A DNA stretch of 64,000 nt from Leuconostoc citreum (GTDB lineage: Bacteria; Bacillota; Bacilli; Lactobacillales; Lactobacillaceae): positions 124,001 through 188,000 of the forward strand of contig NZ_PUFH01000004.1 of assembly GCF_004354555.1 (NCBI RefSeq). Direction: 5' to 3'. The notes under the pieces were generated by a model. It was given only the letters and a program-made list of their open reading frames with translations, had not been told where the DNA came from and searched no databases. This document shows positions 17,553 to 25,276 of the stretch, piece after piece. Position 1 is the stretch's first letter. Every line of letters starts with the position of its first letter. The position numbers were made by a program, and so were the translations under genes.

Positions 17553-18093
17553 TCGTCAAGGTAAATTACCTTTAACAATCCCACAATATCAAAAGCGTGC
17601 TATTGACAGTCAGGGTTATAGTTTTTTGATACGGCGTGCAACTGTTGAAGATATTGATACGCTAGTGAACATTGAAGAAGCTGTTTATGCTGGTCAGGCG
17701 CCTTGGTTATTGAGAGATTTTTTAAGTGAACTATCACGACCACATATCCGACTGTATTTAGTTATTGAGCGTCATAACCAGGTCATCGGTTTTGCTGGTG
17801 CGGCTTATCAACGTGAAATATATGACATGCATATTACAAATATTGCCGTCGTACCGGTCTGGCAAGGTAATGGGTTAGGACGCTTGCTGATTGAAGATAT
17901 CGCTAACTTCTCTAAAAATATTGGTATACACACAGTATCCTTGGAGGCTAGATCATCAAATGTTAGAGCAATAGCCCTATATCAACGACTAGGATTTAAA
18001 AATGTTGGGATTAAAAAAGGCTACTATTTAGGTGATCATGAAGATGCGATTTCGATGGTAAGAGAGATTGATAATAAGACAAGCCAAAACTGA
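17536..18093 (+). CDS. GNAT acetyltransferase, RimI-like (first copy)
   Basis: A 185-residue N-acetyltransferase overlapping the end of tsaB. It has an N-terminal extension of about 30 residues (MFLKFNRQGKLPLTIPQYQK) before the GNAT domain, whose acetyl-CoA-binding motif is VVPVWQGNGLGRLLI and whose late part reads NVRAIALYQRLGFKNVG. RimI acetylates the N-terminal alanine of ribosomal protein S18, but two adjacent copies suggest one may have another target. The start could instead be the ATG at 17515; 17536 gives the more usual N-terminus. Confidence 0.82.
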   Translation: MFLKFNRQGKLPLTIPQYQKRAIDSQGYSFLIRRATVEDIDTLVNIEEAVYAGQAPWLLRDFLSELSRPHIRLYLVIERHNQVIGFAGAAYQREIYDMHITNIAVVPVWQGNGLGRLLIEDIANFSKNIGIHTVSLEARSSNVRAIALYQRLGFKNVGIKKGYYLGDHEDAISMVREIDNKTSQN

Positions 18094-18478
18094 AGATGCA
18101 CGGTTGATTTTTAATATTGCCGAAGCAGCATTTGTGCCGTCGCCTTGGCCGATGGCTGTTTTTGAGCATGAATTATCTAGCCCGCGAAGCAGGTATTTTA
18201 TTGCAAATGCTGGATTTATTGGTGTGACGCAGATAATTGATGAAATCGAAATTGGCAGTTTGGCCGTTCATCCTGATTATCAACGGCGAGGTATAGCACA
18301 GCAGTTGTTAAATCAAATCCTTAAGCAGCCAAAAGTCAAACGATTTCTATTAGAAGTTGATGAAACCAATATTTCAGCCATTCAATTATACGAAAAAAAT
18401 GGTTTTCAGGCTTATTTTCGCCGTGAAAAATATTATAAAAACGGCCATGCAGCAATCATGATGGAAAGGAACATCTAA
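18068..18478 (+). CDS. rimI: Ribosomal protein S18-alanine N-acetyltransferase RimI (second copy)
   Basis: A compact 136-residue GNAT enzyme, the normal RimI length. The motif A segment is [17 protein letters not shown], followed by [23 protein letters not shown] start at 18068 overlaps the previous gene by 26 bases, with AAGAGAGA just upstream as the likely ribosome site. Of the two GNAT genes this one looks more like canonical RimI in both size and position next to tsaD. Confidence 0.85.
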   Translation: MIIRQAKTEDARLIFNIAEAAFVPSPWPMAVFEHELSSPRSRYFIANAGFIGVTQIIDEIEIGSLAVHPDYQRRGIAQQLLNQILKQPKVKRFLLEVDETNISAIQLYEKNGFQAYFRREKYYKNGHAAIMMERNI

Positions 18479-18480
18479 CC

Positions 18481-19497
18481 GTGACAAAAATTATAGCTTT
18501 TGAATCAAGTGCTGACGAAACTAGTGTAGCGATTGTTGAAGATGGTCATATTGTACTTAGTAATGCGGTAGCCACACAAATTAATTCCCATCAACGCTTC
18601 GGCGGGATTGTGCCAGAAGTTGCTAGTCGCCATCATATTGAATGGATTACGCGTGTCTTAGATGATGCACTAGATGCAGCACAAGTTAGGCCTGAAGATT
18701 TAGATGGTGTAGCTGTGACTTATGGCCCAGGATTGGTTGGCTCATTACTAGTTGGGCTGATGGGAGCCAAAACTTTCGCTCTGGCACATGATTTGCCAAT
18801 CATACCGGTTAATCACTTGGCGGGTCATATTGCCGCTGCTAATTTCAATGTCCCAATTATTTATCCAGCGTTAGCATTGATGGTTTCCGGTGGCCATACT
18901 GAGCTTGTATTGATGACATCAGAAAATAATTTCGCTGTCTTAGGTGAGACTCGTGATGATGCGGCAGGTGAAAGTTTTGATAAAGTTGGTCGATTACTCA
19001 AACTCCCTTATCCAGCAGGTAAAACAATTGACGAAATGGCGCATAGGGGACAAGCAACCATTAAATTTCCAACTGCTATGGCACATGAAGATAACTATGA
19101 TTTTAGTTTTTCCGGCTTAAAAAGTGCAGTTATTAACTATGTTCATCATGCTGAACAAAAGGGTGAAACAATCGATCATAACAATTTGGCGACAAGTTTT
19201 CAAAATGCTGTCGTTGATGCATTGATTGGTCGTACCAGAAAAGCCTTGAAGGATTATGACGTTAAAAGTTTTGTTTTGGCTGGCGGTGTAGCGGCCAATA
19301 CGCAGCTACGTGATGAGTTAGACATATTATTATCACAATTCCCCAAGACAACCTTTATTCCAGTGCCACGAGAATACACAGGCGATAATGCGGCGATGAT
19401 AGGTGCTGCTGGTTATTGGAACTTTAAACAACATATTTTTGCTGGATTAGATCTTAATACTAACCCTGGCTTAGATTTTGAATTATTAAATAAATAG
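18481..19497 (+). CDS. tsaD: tRNA N6-threonylcarbamoyladenosine transferase TsaD
   Basis: Transfers the threonylcarbamoyl group to A37 of tRNA, with TsaB and, in bacteria, TsaE. The 338-residue protein has the metal-binding histidines in [10 protein letters not shown], the [12 protein letters not shown] nucleotide-binding start and SGGHTELV. It uses a GTG start at 18481, with GGAAAGGAACATC upstream. With tsaB in this operon and tsaC at 11.9 kb, three of the four t6A genes are in the window; tsaE is not seen. Confidence 0.96.
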   Translation: MTKIIAFESSADETSVAIVEDGHIVLSNAVATQINSHQRFGGIVPEVASRHHIEWITRVLDDALDAAQVRPEDLDGVAVTYGPGLVGSLLVGLMGAKTFALAHDLPIIPVNHLAGHIAAANFNVPIIYPALALMVSGGHTELVLMTSENNFAVLGETRDDAAGESFDKVGRLLKLPYPAGKTIDEMAHRGQATIKFPTAMAHEDNYDFSFSGLKSAVINYVHHAEQKGETIDHNNLATSFQNAVVDALIGRTRKALKDYDVKSFVLAGGVAANTQLRDELDILLSQFPKTTFIPVPREYTGDNAAMIGAAGYWNFKQHIFAGLDLNTNPGLDFELLNK

Positions 19498-19502
19498 TCA
19501 CT

Positions 19503-19580
19503 TTGTGAATGAATCACTATCTTTTTTTGAAAAGCCTATTTATGTGATATAATAGTTATGCAAAAGTTCACAAGGTGAAC
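19503..19580 (+). promoter_or_regulatory. rex promoter region with candidate Rex-type operators
   Basis: An extended -10 TGATATAAT is at 19545-19553 with TTGAAA 15 bases upstream. Just before it, TTGTGAATGAATCAC (about 19504-19518) resembles the first two thirds of a Rex operator. Just after it, GTTCACAAGGTGAAC (19566-19580) is a perfect inverted repeat sharing the GTTCAC/GTGAAC half-sites. The placement on both sides of the start suggests autoregulation. Confidence 0.5.
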
Positions 19581-19651
19581 ATAGAGTGTGCTTTAATATT
19601 AAATAGAAAGTGACCACGTTCAGATGGTGACTTAAATGAATTGGAGAAACT

Positions 19652-20302
19652 ATGACTCAACAACCAAAAATTCCACGTGCTACGGCAAAAAGATTGCCGA
19701 TATACTTCCGTTACTTAACATTTTTACACGATGCGGGGACTGATCGCATTTCATCAGCAGAACTTAGTGATGCTATTAAATTTGATGCGGCAACAATACG
19801 TCGTGATTTTTCTTATTTTGGTGCACTTGGTAAGCGTGGTTATGGTTATGATGTGAAAGCACTATTAGATTTTTTTGCTAATGTTTTAGATCAAGACAGC
19901 TTAATTAATGTTGCTTTGATTGGCGCTGGTAATCTTGGACAAGCGCTCCTAAACTTTAACTTCCATCAATCTTCAAATATGCGTATTTCCGCTGCCTTTG
20001 ACGTTGATGAAACTCGAGCTGGAACGATTATGGCTGGTGTGCCTATCTATGCCATGAGTGAGTTAACAGAACAGATTACAGCACAGCGCATTAATATTGC
20101 TATTTTAACTGTTCCACAAGGTGTCGCACAAGAGATTACTGATAAGCTTGTTGAAGCAGGGATTAAAGGTATTTTGAACTTTACACCACTGCGTGTGACT
20201 GTACCAAATAATGTGCGTGTGCAGAACGTTGATTTAACAAATGAATTGCAAACATTGGTTTATTTTATTGATAACTATGGTTCAATTACGACAGGGTTAT
20301 AA
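19652..20302 (+). CDS. rex: Redox-sensing transcriptional repressor Rex
   Basis: Rex binds NAD(H) and represses fermentation and redox genes when NADH is low. The 216-residue protein has the N-terminal winged helix ([17 protein letters not shown], then [23 protein letters not shown] in part) and the Rossmann dinucleotide motif GAGNLGQAL, plus the C-terminal helix for domain swapping. ATG at 19652 follows TTGGAGAAAC. femX follows after 5 bases and is probably cotranscribed. Confidence 0.95.
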   Translation: MTQQPKIPRATAKRLPIYFRYLTFLHDAGTDRISSAELSDAIKFDAATIRRDFSYFGALGKRGYGYDVKALLDFFANVLDQDSLINVALIGAGNLGQALLNFNFHQSSNMRISAAFDVDETRAGTIMAGVPIYAMSELTEQITAQRINIAILTVPQGVAQEITDKLVEAGIKGILNFTPLRVTVPNNVRVQNVDLTNELQTLVYFIDNYGSITTGL

Positions 20303-20307
20303 TTCAG

Positions 20308-21345
20308 ATGGCTATTTTAGATTTAAATGATGCAGAGAAAGTTACCGCCTACCAAGAATTTGTTCGTCGTGATCCAAGAGGGCAGGTAACACAGGATCCG
20401 CTTTGGGGTGAATTAAAATCTAATTGGGGTCATGTCTACGTTTACCATGAGACTAATGGCCGTATTGATGCAGTTTTGTCAGTCTTAACGGTTGAAGCTG
20501 TTACTGGCAAGTTACTAGGCTATGCTGGTCGCGGGCCGATTGCGGACATCGACGATATTGATTTGATAAAGTCTATGATTGAGGAAGCTTTGACAGCTTT
20601 ACCAGATAATGTATTTTTAATTCGGATGGACCCTGAAGTGCCTTACACACCAGCACGTAATACAGCTTATCAAAACGCAGGTTTTGTCACTCGTAATCGC
20701 GATATTACGCACATGCATGGCAATATACAACCACGAAAGAACGTTGTCTTATATTACGATGGTCGTGGTGAAGGCGCTAAACCAATTACCAATGAAGATG
20801 ACCTGATGTTGCATTTTAAGCGTGATTATCGTAATCAAATTAGACGTGCAGCCAAGGATGGTGTGACAGTAACTTCTGGTGATAGCGAAGCCGATGTCCG
20901 GGCATTCTTTGAGACCTATGTGATGATGGCTACAGCTCAAAGTATTACACATCGTCCAATTGATTATTTCTTGCGTATGCAAAAACTATGGCAAGGGACA
21001 GGACTATTTAAGATATTCTTAGCTCACTTTGAGGGCCATGTTGTTGCTAGTGGCATTGGCTTTAGTTATGGGGACGAAATTTGGTATATGTATGCTGGAT
21101 CTGATCGTCGTTATGCCAAGCATTATGGGCCTTATGCAGTGCAGTGGCATATGTTACAATGGGGCTTGGCCCTGGGTAAAGTAGCCTACGATTTTGGTGG
21201 TGTGGGGGACTTTGTGCCAACAGATGGGCTATATAAATTTAAACATGGCTTTGCCTATCATGATCCGCATGCTGAATATATTGGTGAGCTTGATTGGGTT
21301 CTTGATGATAGTGCATATCAGATGTATCTTGAGCAATTTAGTTAA
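20308..21345 (+). CDS. femX: FemX-type peptidoglycan bridge aminoacyltransferase
   Basis: Adds the first amino acid of the interpeptide bridge to the lysine of the UDP-MurNAc-pentapeptide or lipid II, using aminoacyl-tRNA. The 345-residue protein has the two GNAT-like halves of the FemABX family. It closely follows Weissella viridescens FemX in segments such as RGQVTQDPLW, GITHRPIDYF-like (SITHRPIDYF), WYMYAGS and LYKFKHGF. No long coiled coil is present, as expected for FemX rather than FemA. The amino acid added (Ala or Ser in related genera) cannot be read from the sequence. Confidence 0.9.
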   Translation: MAILDLNDAEKVTAYQEFVRRDPRGQVTQDPLWGELKSNWGHVYVYHETNGRIDAVLSVLTVEAVTGKLLGYAGRGPIADIDDIDLIKSMIEEALTALPDNVFLIRMDPEVPYTPARNTAYQNAGFVTRNRDITHMHGNIQPRKNVVLYYDGRGEGAKPITNEDDLMLHFKRDYRNQIRRAAKDGVTVTSGDSEADVRAFFETYVMMATAQSITHRPIDYFLRMQKLWQGTGLFKIFLAHFEGHVVASGIGFSYGDEIWYMYAGSDRRYAKHYGPYAVQWHMLQWGLALGKVAYDFGGVGDFVPTDGLYKFKHGFAYHDPHAEYIGELDWVLDDSAYQMYLEQFS

Positions 21346-21371
21346 AAACCGCCAAAAGGCGGTTTTTAAAA
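21345..21371 (+). terminator. Intrinsic terminator after femX
   Basis: AAAACCGCC pairs with GGCGGTTTT around AAAA, followed by TT and an A-rich tail. The hairpin starts at the stop codon. Confidence 0.8.
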
Positions 21372-21395
21372 TTAATATGTTATAATTAATGAGTT

Positions 21396-21534
21396 ATCTA
21401 TGTTAAATTGAACAATACTGTATCACTACTTTCTGATACAATTTTGTTTGGCTTCGCATAGATTTTTATTCATTAACAAGTTTAATATGGCGTAATAGAT
21501 TACGCATTAACATTTTTTAAAAGGTGGGAGACCA
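21396..21534 (+). promoter_or_regulatory. Structured 5' leader of the HAD hydrolase gene, unknown class
   Basis: An outer helix ATCTATG/CATAGAT (21396-21402 with 21457-21463) closes an inner imperfect hairpin built from TGTATCA and TGATACA. A short T-run follows (21463-21467). A second hairpin, GCGTAATAGATTACGC (21490-21505), sits about 7 bases before T6 at 21512-21517 and 17 bases before the GGTGGGAG ribosome site. I recognise no named riboswitch. Confidence 0.4.
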
Positions 21535-22353
21535 GTGAACATTAGGATGATTGCCTCTGATATGGATGGCACGTTTTTAACAGCTAATGACGAATATAGC
21601 CAAGGTCGTTTTGAGCGTATTTTGGATAATATGAAAGCGCGCGACATGCGTTTTGTCGCGGCTTCTGGGCGACAAGTTAAAAACTTACAAGAACTATTTG
21701 AACCAACAATTGGTAAAGGTTACGAAATTGACTTTGTTGGTTCAAATGGGGCTATGGTCGCGACGAGTCAAGAACAGCTATACGCTGTGCATTTATCACC
21801 AGCACAGCTATCAAAAGTGATTGCTTGGAATGCTAAAAACCCAGAATCAGCGGAAAATATTATTATTATGACTGGTGATCGGGCAACATATGTTTCTAAT
21901 CATGCTACGGGGCCAGTAGCTGAGATGGTATTTCAATTTTATCCTAATGTTAAACAAGTTGAAAAGCTTATGGAGGTTGATGACCATATTTTAGAAATTA
22001 CGTTTGTTTGGCCGAATGATGAAGTGCAACAACATGTTGCTGAATTACGAGAAATATTTGGTAGTGAACTTCATGCAACCGGTTCGGGATTTGGTTCGGT
22101 GGATGTGTTGGGTAAAGGTGTAGATAAGGCTGCCGGTTTGCAGGTGTTGCAGGATTATTATGATGTGTTAGACAGTGAAGTAATGACTTTTGGTGATAAT
22201 GGGAACGATCTAGAGATGCTTCAAAAGTATCCTAATAGTTTTGTCATGCCAAATGCCAATTCATTCATGCTAACCGCAGTTCAAAACAAGGCTTTAAATA
22301 CCAATGTCAATGATGGCGTATTGGAAACAATAGAACATTTTCTAGGTATATAA
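21535..22353 (+). CDS. HAD-superfamily phosphatase, Cof type
   Basis: A 272-residue cytoplasmic phosphatase of the Cof/YidA (HAD type IIB) group, usually acting on sugar phosphates or flavin intermediates. Motif I is ASDMDGTFL with the nucleophile aspartate, motif II is VAASGRQ, and the late acidic motif is FGDNGNDLEML. The substrate cannot be told from the sequence. A GTG start at 21535 is supported by GGTGGGAG upstream. The leader is described separately. Confidence 0.9.
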   Translation: MNIRMIASDMDGTFLTANDEYSQGRFERILDNMKARDMRFVAASGRQVKNLQELFEPTIGKGYEIDFVGSNGAMVATSQEQLYAVHLSPAQLSKVIAWNAKNPESAENIIIMTGDRATYVSNHATGPVAEMVFQFYPNVKQVEKLMEVDDHILEITFVWPNDEVQQHVAELREIFGSELHATGSGFGSVDVLGKGVDKAAGLQVLQDYYDVLDSEVMTFGDNGNDLEMLQKYPNSFVMPNANSFMLTAVQNKALNTNVNDGVLETIEHFLGI

Positions 22354-22380
22354 TTAGTCAAAAAAAGTTAATGGTTAGCA

Positions 22381-22411
22381 AAAAAAATAAGGCGTCAAGC
22401 CTTATTTTTTT
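22381..22411. terminator. Bidirectional intrinsic terminator
   Basis: AAAAAATAAGGC pairs with GCCTTATTTTTT around GTCAA. It separates the convergent HAD and FUSC-like genes. Confidence 0.85.
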
Positions 22412-22884
22412 GGATCGGGGGACGCAAATCGATTAACAGCAATGGCTACAAAGACACCAATAAATGTATCAGCAATACGATCAATGACATAAAGCACAGT
22501 TGCCCCACTTGGAATGTTTAGTGAAATCATTAATAGTGCCGCTAGTGCACCAATGACACCGCTATTATAGTTAAAACCGTCTAAGAAAACAATGGCTACA
22601 ACAACTAAAAAAGGTAAGAAAATCATTGACACCCATACTGCATGAGACGTAGACGTATGAACCATAAAATAGACTAAGGCTAGTAACCCGCCGACCATGT
22701 TTGAAATGAGACGGATCTTAGCAAAGCTTAATGTTTTATCCCAACTTTCTCTTAGCGCAAATACTGATGCCAATGCGGCAACAAATGGTGGGCGCTTGAA
22801 GAAATAGAAGGCGGTAATAATGAGCATAACGGCCATTGCTGTCTTTAGTGTGCGTAACCCGATACGGAATTTTCCGAATTGCAT
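22402..22884 (-). CDS. FUSC/aromatic acid exporter-like membrane protein (ArAE_1 type)
   Basis: A 160-residue membrane protein with about four or five hydrophobic segments and the motif RIGLRTLKTAMAVML at the N-terminus, followed by LRESWDKTLSFAKIR and NMVGGLLALV. These match the short N-terminal membrane module of the YqjA/YgaE-like (DUF939-type) family found in lactic acid bacteria. It lacks the cytosolic C-terminal domain of the longer members. The start ATG at 22884 has TGGAGGCGACT upstream on the minus strand. Substrate unknown. Confidence 0.75.
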   Translation of the reverse strand: MQFGKFRIGLRTLKTAMAVMLIITAFYFFKRPPFVAALASVFALRESWDKTLSFAKIRLISNMVGGLLALVYFMVHTSTSHAVWVSMIFLPFLVVVAIVFLDGFNYNSGVIGALAALLMISLNIPSGATVLYVIDRIADTFIGVFVAIAVNRFASPDPKK

Positions 22885-22961
22885 AGTCGCCTCCACTAAT
22901 ATTCTTATTATCTTATCATAAAAACATGGTAAAATCTATTTATTATAATAATGGAGGAATA

Positions 22962-23003
22962 ATGATTATGTTCGCGCTCGAGCGTGTATACATAATTATA
23001 TAA
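22962..23003 (+). CDS. Possible 13-residue leader peptide upstream of the nitroreductase
   Basis: ATG at 22962 follows a strong GGAGG (22953-22957) and opens a 13-codon frame, MIMFALERVYIII, stopping 5 bases before the nitroreductase ATG. The main gene has no Shine-Dalgarno of its own. The palindrome CGCTCGAGCG (22974-22983) lies within the frame. This looks like translational coupling by a short reading frame. Confidence 0.45.
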   Translation: MIMFALERVYIII

Positions 23004-23008
23004 AAACA

Positions 23009-23746
23009 ATGACAAATCCTGTAATTGATTTACTCAAGAATCATAAATCTATTCGTGCCTATACCGACAAGCCTATATCAGATGATATCGTTGAAACGAT
23101 TTTCAGTGCGGCTATTGCTGGACCAAATATCAATAACTTTCAACCAGTGACTTTTATTGAAATTACCGATCAAGCATTCAAAGCAGAAATTACAACGCAG
23201 GTTGGCATGAAATATATTGAAAGTGCTGCGCGCTATTTTGTTGTGGCAATTGATTTTAATAAGGACTTAATTGGCTTGACGCCAGAGGTGCGTCAACTGG
23301 CAGAAGAACGGTTAGCCAGTTACCCTATGTTGGAGGGGGCAATTGTTTCAGCTGGTATTGCCTTAGGACGTGCTCAAGTTGCTGCTGAATCACTAGGTTT
23401 GGGAAGCGTGACCATGGCCGGTGCGTTGGGGTCTTTTGAATTATACGAAGCGCGCTTGAAATTACCAAAATTTGTTAAGGCTGTTATGGGATTTTCCTTA
23501 GGCTATCCAGATCAAGAACCTGGCATTAAACCAAAGCTTCCTCTGTCAGGTGTACTTATGAAAGACGGTTATGATCAAGCCACTTTAGAAAAAACAGTTA
23601 TGGCTTATGACAACACAATGAAGGCCTATTATGCTGATCGTGGGGTTGATAGCTCGTGGTTTAAAAATAACACGAAATTATTGACTAGGGACCGAGATAT
23701 GGAACCTTTATCAAATTATCCAACGCGTAAAGGTTTTAAATTATAG
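23009..23746 (+). CDS. NADPH-dependent nitroreductase/FMN reductase family protein
   Basis: A 245-residue flavoenzyme of the NfsA/FRP-type nitroreductase family, which reduces nitro compounds, quinones or flavins using NAD(P)H and FMN. The N-terminal FMN-binding stretch KNHKSIRAYTDKPI and AGPNINNFQP, and the late GFSLGYPDQEPGIKPKLPL, are typical. The physiological substrate is unknown. The ATG at 23009 has no ribosome site but lies 5 bases after a short upstream frame with a strong one. The gene ends in a terminator shared with the convergent ImmA gene. Confidence 0.88.
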   Translation: MTNPVIDLLKNHKSIRAYTDKPISDDIVETIFSAAIAGPNINNFQPVTFIEITDQAFKAEITTQVGMKYIESAARYFVVAIDFNKDLIGLTPEVRQLAEERLASYPMLEGAIVSAGIALGRAQVAAESLGLGSVTMAGALGSFELYEARLKLPKFVKAVMGFSLGYPDQEPGIKPKLPLSGVLMKDGYDQATLEKTVMAYDNTMKAYYADRGVDSSWFKNNTKLLTRDRDMEPLSNYPTRKGFKL

Positions 23747-23751
23747 TAACT

Positions 23752-23792
23752 AAAAAAGTATGTGTGTTTTTAATTTACTCACATACTTTTTT
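23752..23792. terminator. Bidirectional terminator between nitroreductase and ImmA genes
   Basis: AAAAAAGTATGTG pairs with CACATACTTTTTT. On the minus strand the first arm overlaps the last codons of the ImmA gene. Confidence 0.8.
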
Positions 23793-24230
23793 GATTGGTG
23801 TTAATAAACGTTCCACTAAGTGCGTCAATGGACCTAAACCAAAGGTATTAATAAAATTGAAGCGGTTGTCCCAACGCCACTTTTGTGATGTCAAATCAGC
23901 AAAATAAAAATCTAAGAGTAATTGGATTGCATCTATATGTGCCCTTTTTTCAATTGTTACTTTCGTAAAATAATTGCGGTGATAGTTTGATGAAGAAAGT
24001 TGATGCAAAAGGTGTGCTATTTCATGTGCAACACGAAAATCATAACTAAAGTGCGTTTCATAATTGCAATTAATAATAATCACACGCTTATTTAAATTCA
24101 CCACATCAGGATCATAGGCTGAACCGTGAAGGTGAAGTATAGTTAATTTATTTTGGTAAATAATACGCTCAAAATATTCTTGAATCGCATCACTTTTAAA
24201 TGAAGGTCGCTGCTCAGTCTTTTTTAGCAT
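23775..24230 (-). CDS. ImmA/IrrE-type metallopeptidase
   Basis: A 151-residue zinc peptidase of the ImmA/IrrE (COG2856) family, which cleaves or inactivates a partner XRE repressor to switch mobile-element or stress genes on. The active-site HEIAHLLHQ (HExxH) is in the middle of the chain. It overlaps the XRE gene upstream by 17 bases, the usual pairing in prophages and integrative elements. No integrase or structural phage gene is nearby. Confidence 0.85.
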   Translation of the reverse strand: MLKKTEQRPSFKSDAIQEYFERIIYQNKLTILHLHGSAYDPDVVNLNKRVIIINCNYETHFSYDFRVAHEIAHLLHQLSSSNYHRNYFTKVTIEKRAHIDAIQLLLDFYFADLTSQKWRWDNRFNFINTFGLGPLTHLVERLLTPIKKVCE

Positions 24231-24594
24231 CAGGTAATGTTTTTAAAATAGATAGAATAGCTTGTCGATATTCTGGTGATAGCTCTTTACCTTCAAAAGA
24301 TAATAGCAGTTTATCGTTATCAAGTTGTTCACCTAAGTCAATTGTGTAACGATCAGTTTTATCATTTTCATGGGTAGTGATACCTGCTATATCTAAAATT
24401 TCGTTCTCAGAAATTCTTAGACCTTTAGCAATTTTATAGAGTGTTTCAACCTTAGGTATATTTTTATTACCATTCTCAATTTGAGATAGGTAGGCAGGTG
24501 ATATGTGCCCTTGGAGTGCTGTTTGACGAACAGTAAAATGCTTTTGCTCGCGTATTCTTTTAATTTCTAAACCGAAAATTTCTTTAGATATCAT
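24214..24594 (-). CDS. XRE-family repressor (CI-like)
   Basis: A 126-residue transcription regulator. The helix-turn-helix is in residues about 8-63 (KRIREQKHFTVRQTAL, then ISPAYLSQIENGNKN, in part), and the C-terminal half is a short acidic region without a LexA-type peptidase. That is the layout of repressors removed by an ImmA protease, here encoded by the overlapping next gene. It is divergent from the Cro-like gene at 24748, giving the arrangement of a phage-type genetic switch. Confidence 0.85.
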   Translation of the reverse strand: MISKEIFGLEIKRIREQKHFTVRQTALQGHISPAYLSQIENGNKNIPKVETLYKIAKGLRISENEILDIAGITTHENDKTDRYTIDLGEQLDNDKLLLSFEGKELSPEYRQAILSILKTLPDAKKD

Positions 24595-24747
24595 ATTATC
24601 AATTGTTTTCCTTGTTGGAATGTATTATGTACAACTATAAAGCAAACAATAAACAAATATAAAACAAATAACTGAAAAAACGTTTGACGATGTGATACAG
24701 CGACTGTATAATAACAACATAGTAATAATTAAAAAAGGGGCAATATT
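24595..24747 (+). promoter_or_regulatory. Divergent regulatory region with a strong promoter for the Cro-like gene
   Basis: TTGACG (24684-24689), 17 bases, TATAAT (24707-24712) is close to consensus and reads toward the Cro-like gene. Between it and the XRE start lie repeated AAACAAT/AAACAAAT units (about 24642-24671), possible operator half-sites. Confidence 0.7.
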
Positions 24748-24960
24748 GTGGCATTAACATTGAAATTTAAAAATCCGGAACAGGTCAAAGAAAAGATAGC
24801 CATCCAAGGTGAGACAATTGCTGGATTTTCAAAACGAATAAGCGTTAATTACTCGCTGATGGTTGAATATCTAAATACCAAAAAATTTCCATCACCACCA
24901 ACAGCCAAAAAGATAGCGGATGGGCTAGAAATGGCTATCGGGGATATTTTTTCGATTTAA
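24748..24960 (+). CDS. Small HTH regulator (Cro-like), 70 residues
   Basis: A 70-residue DNA-binding protein made almost only of one XRE-type helix-turn-helix, with GFSKRISVNYSLMVEYLNTKK as the recognition region (part shown) and IADGLEMAIGDIFSI at the end. It uses a GTG start with AAAAAGGGGC upstream. It faces away from the CI-like repressor and probably competes with it for operators. Nothing that it could control lies downstream except a terminator and then the collagen-like gene. Confidence 0.75.
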   Translation: MALTLKFKNPEQVKEKIAIQGETIAGFSKRISVNYSLMVEYLNTKKFPSPPTAKKIADGLEMAIGDIFSI

Positions 24961-24979
24961 TGTTTACTAAAGTAATACA

Positions 24980-25002
24980 AAAGCGGTTAACCGCTTTTTT
25001 TA
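24980..25002 (+). terminator. Intrinsic terminator after the Cro-like gene
   Basis: AAGCGGTTAACCGCTT is a perfect palindrome followed by T6. Confidence 0.85.
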
Positions 25003-25276
25003 TTTGAAAAAAATACGATTATTCGTATAACCGTATAACAAGATACCATGTTTTAAAGGAACACATTGTGACGTGATAATGTTTAAAAAATAGAAATCCC
25101 TTTTTTTGATATTAATGGCTAAAAAATACAATGATTTGAAAAAATTAAGATGGTAATATAAACGCTAGCTATGATTAAAGGGGGATATTAAAAGCTTATA
25201 CATGAAAAAATTATTTGATAGTAATCTATAAATATTCAGTAGGTACATTAATGTCATGACACTTCGTGGGGGAAAA
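25003..25276 (+). promoter_or_regulatory. AT-rich upstream region of the collagen-like gene
   Basis: About 270 bases with no gene. Two weak promoter candidates have spacers of 15 bases: TTGATA (25106) with TACAAT (25127), and TTGAAA (25136) with TATAAA (25157). A small direct repeat CGTATAAC-CGTATAAC lies near 25025. I see no clear riboswitch or terminator. Confidence 0.35.
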
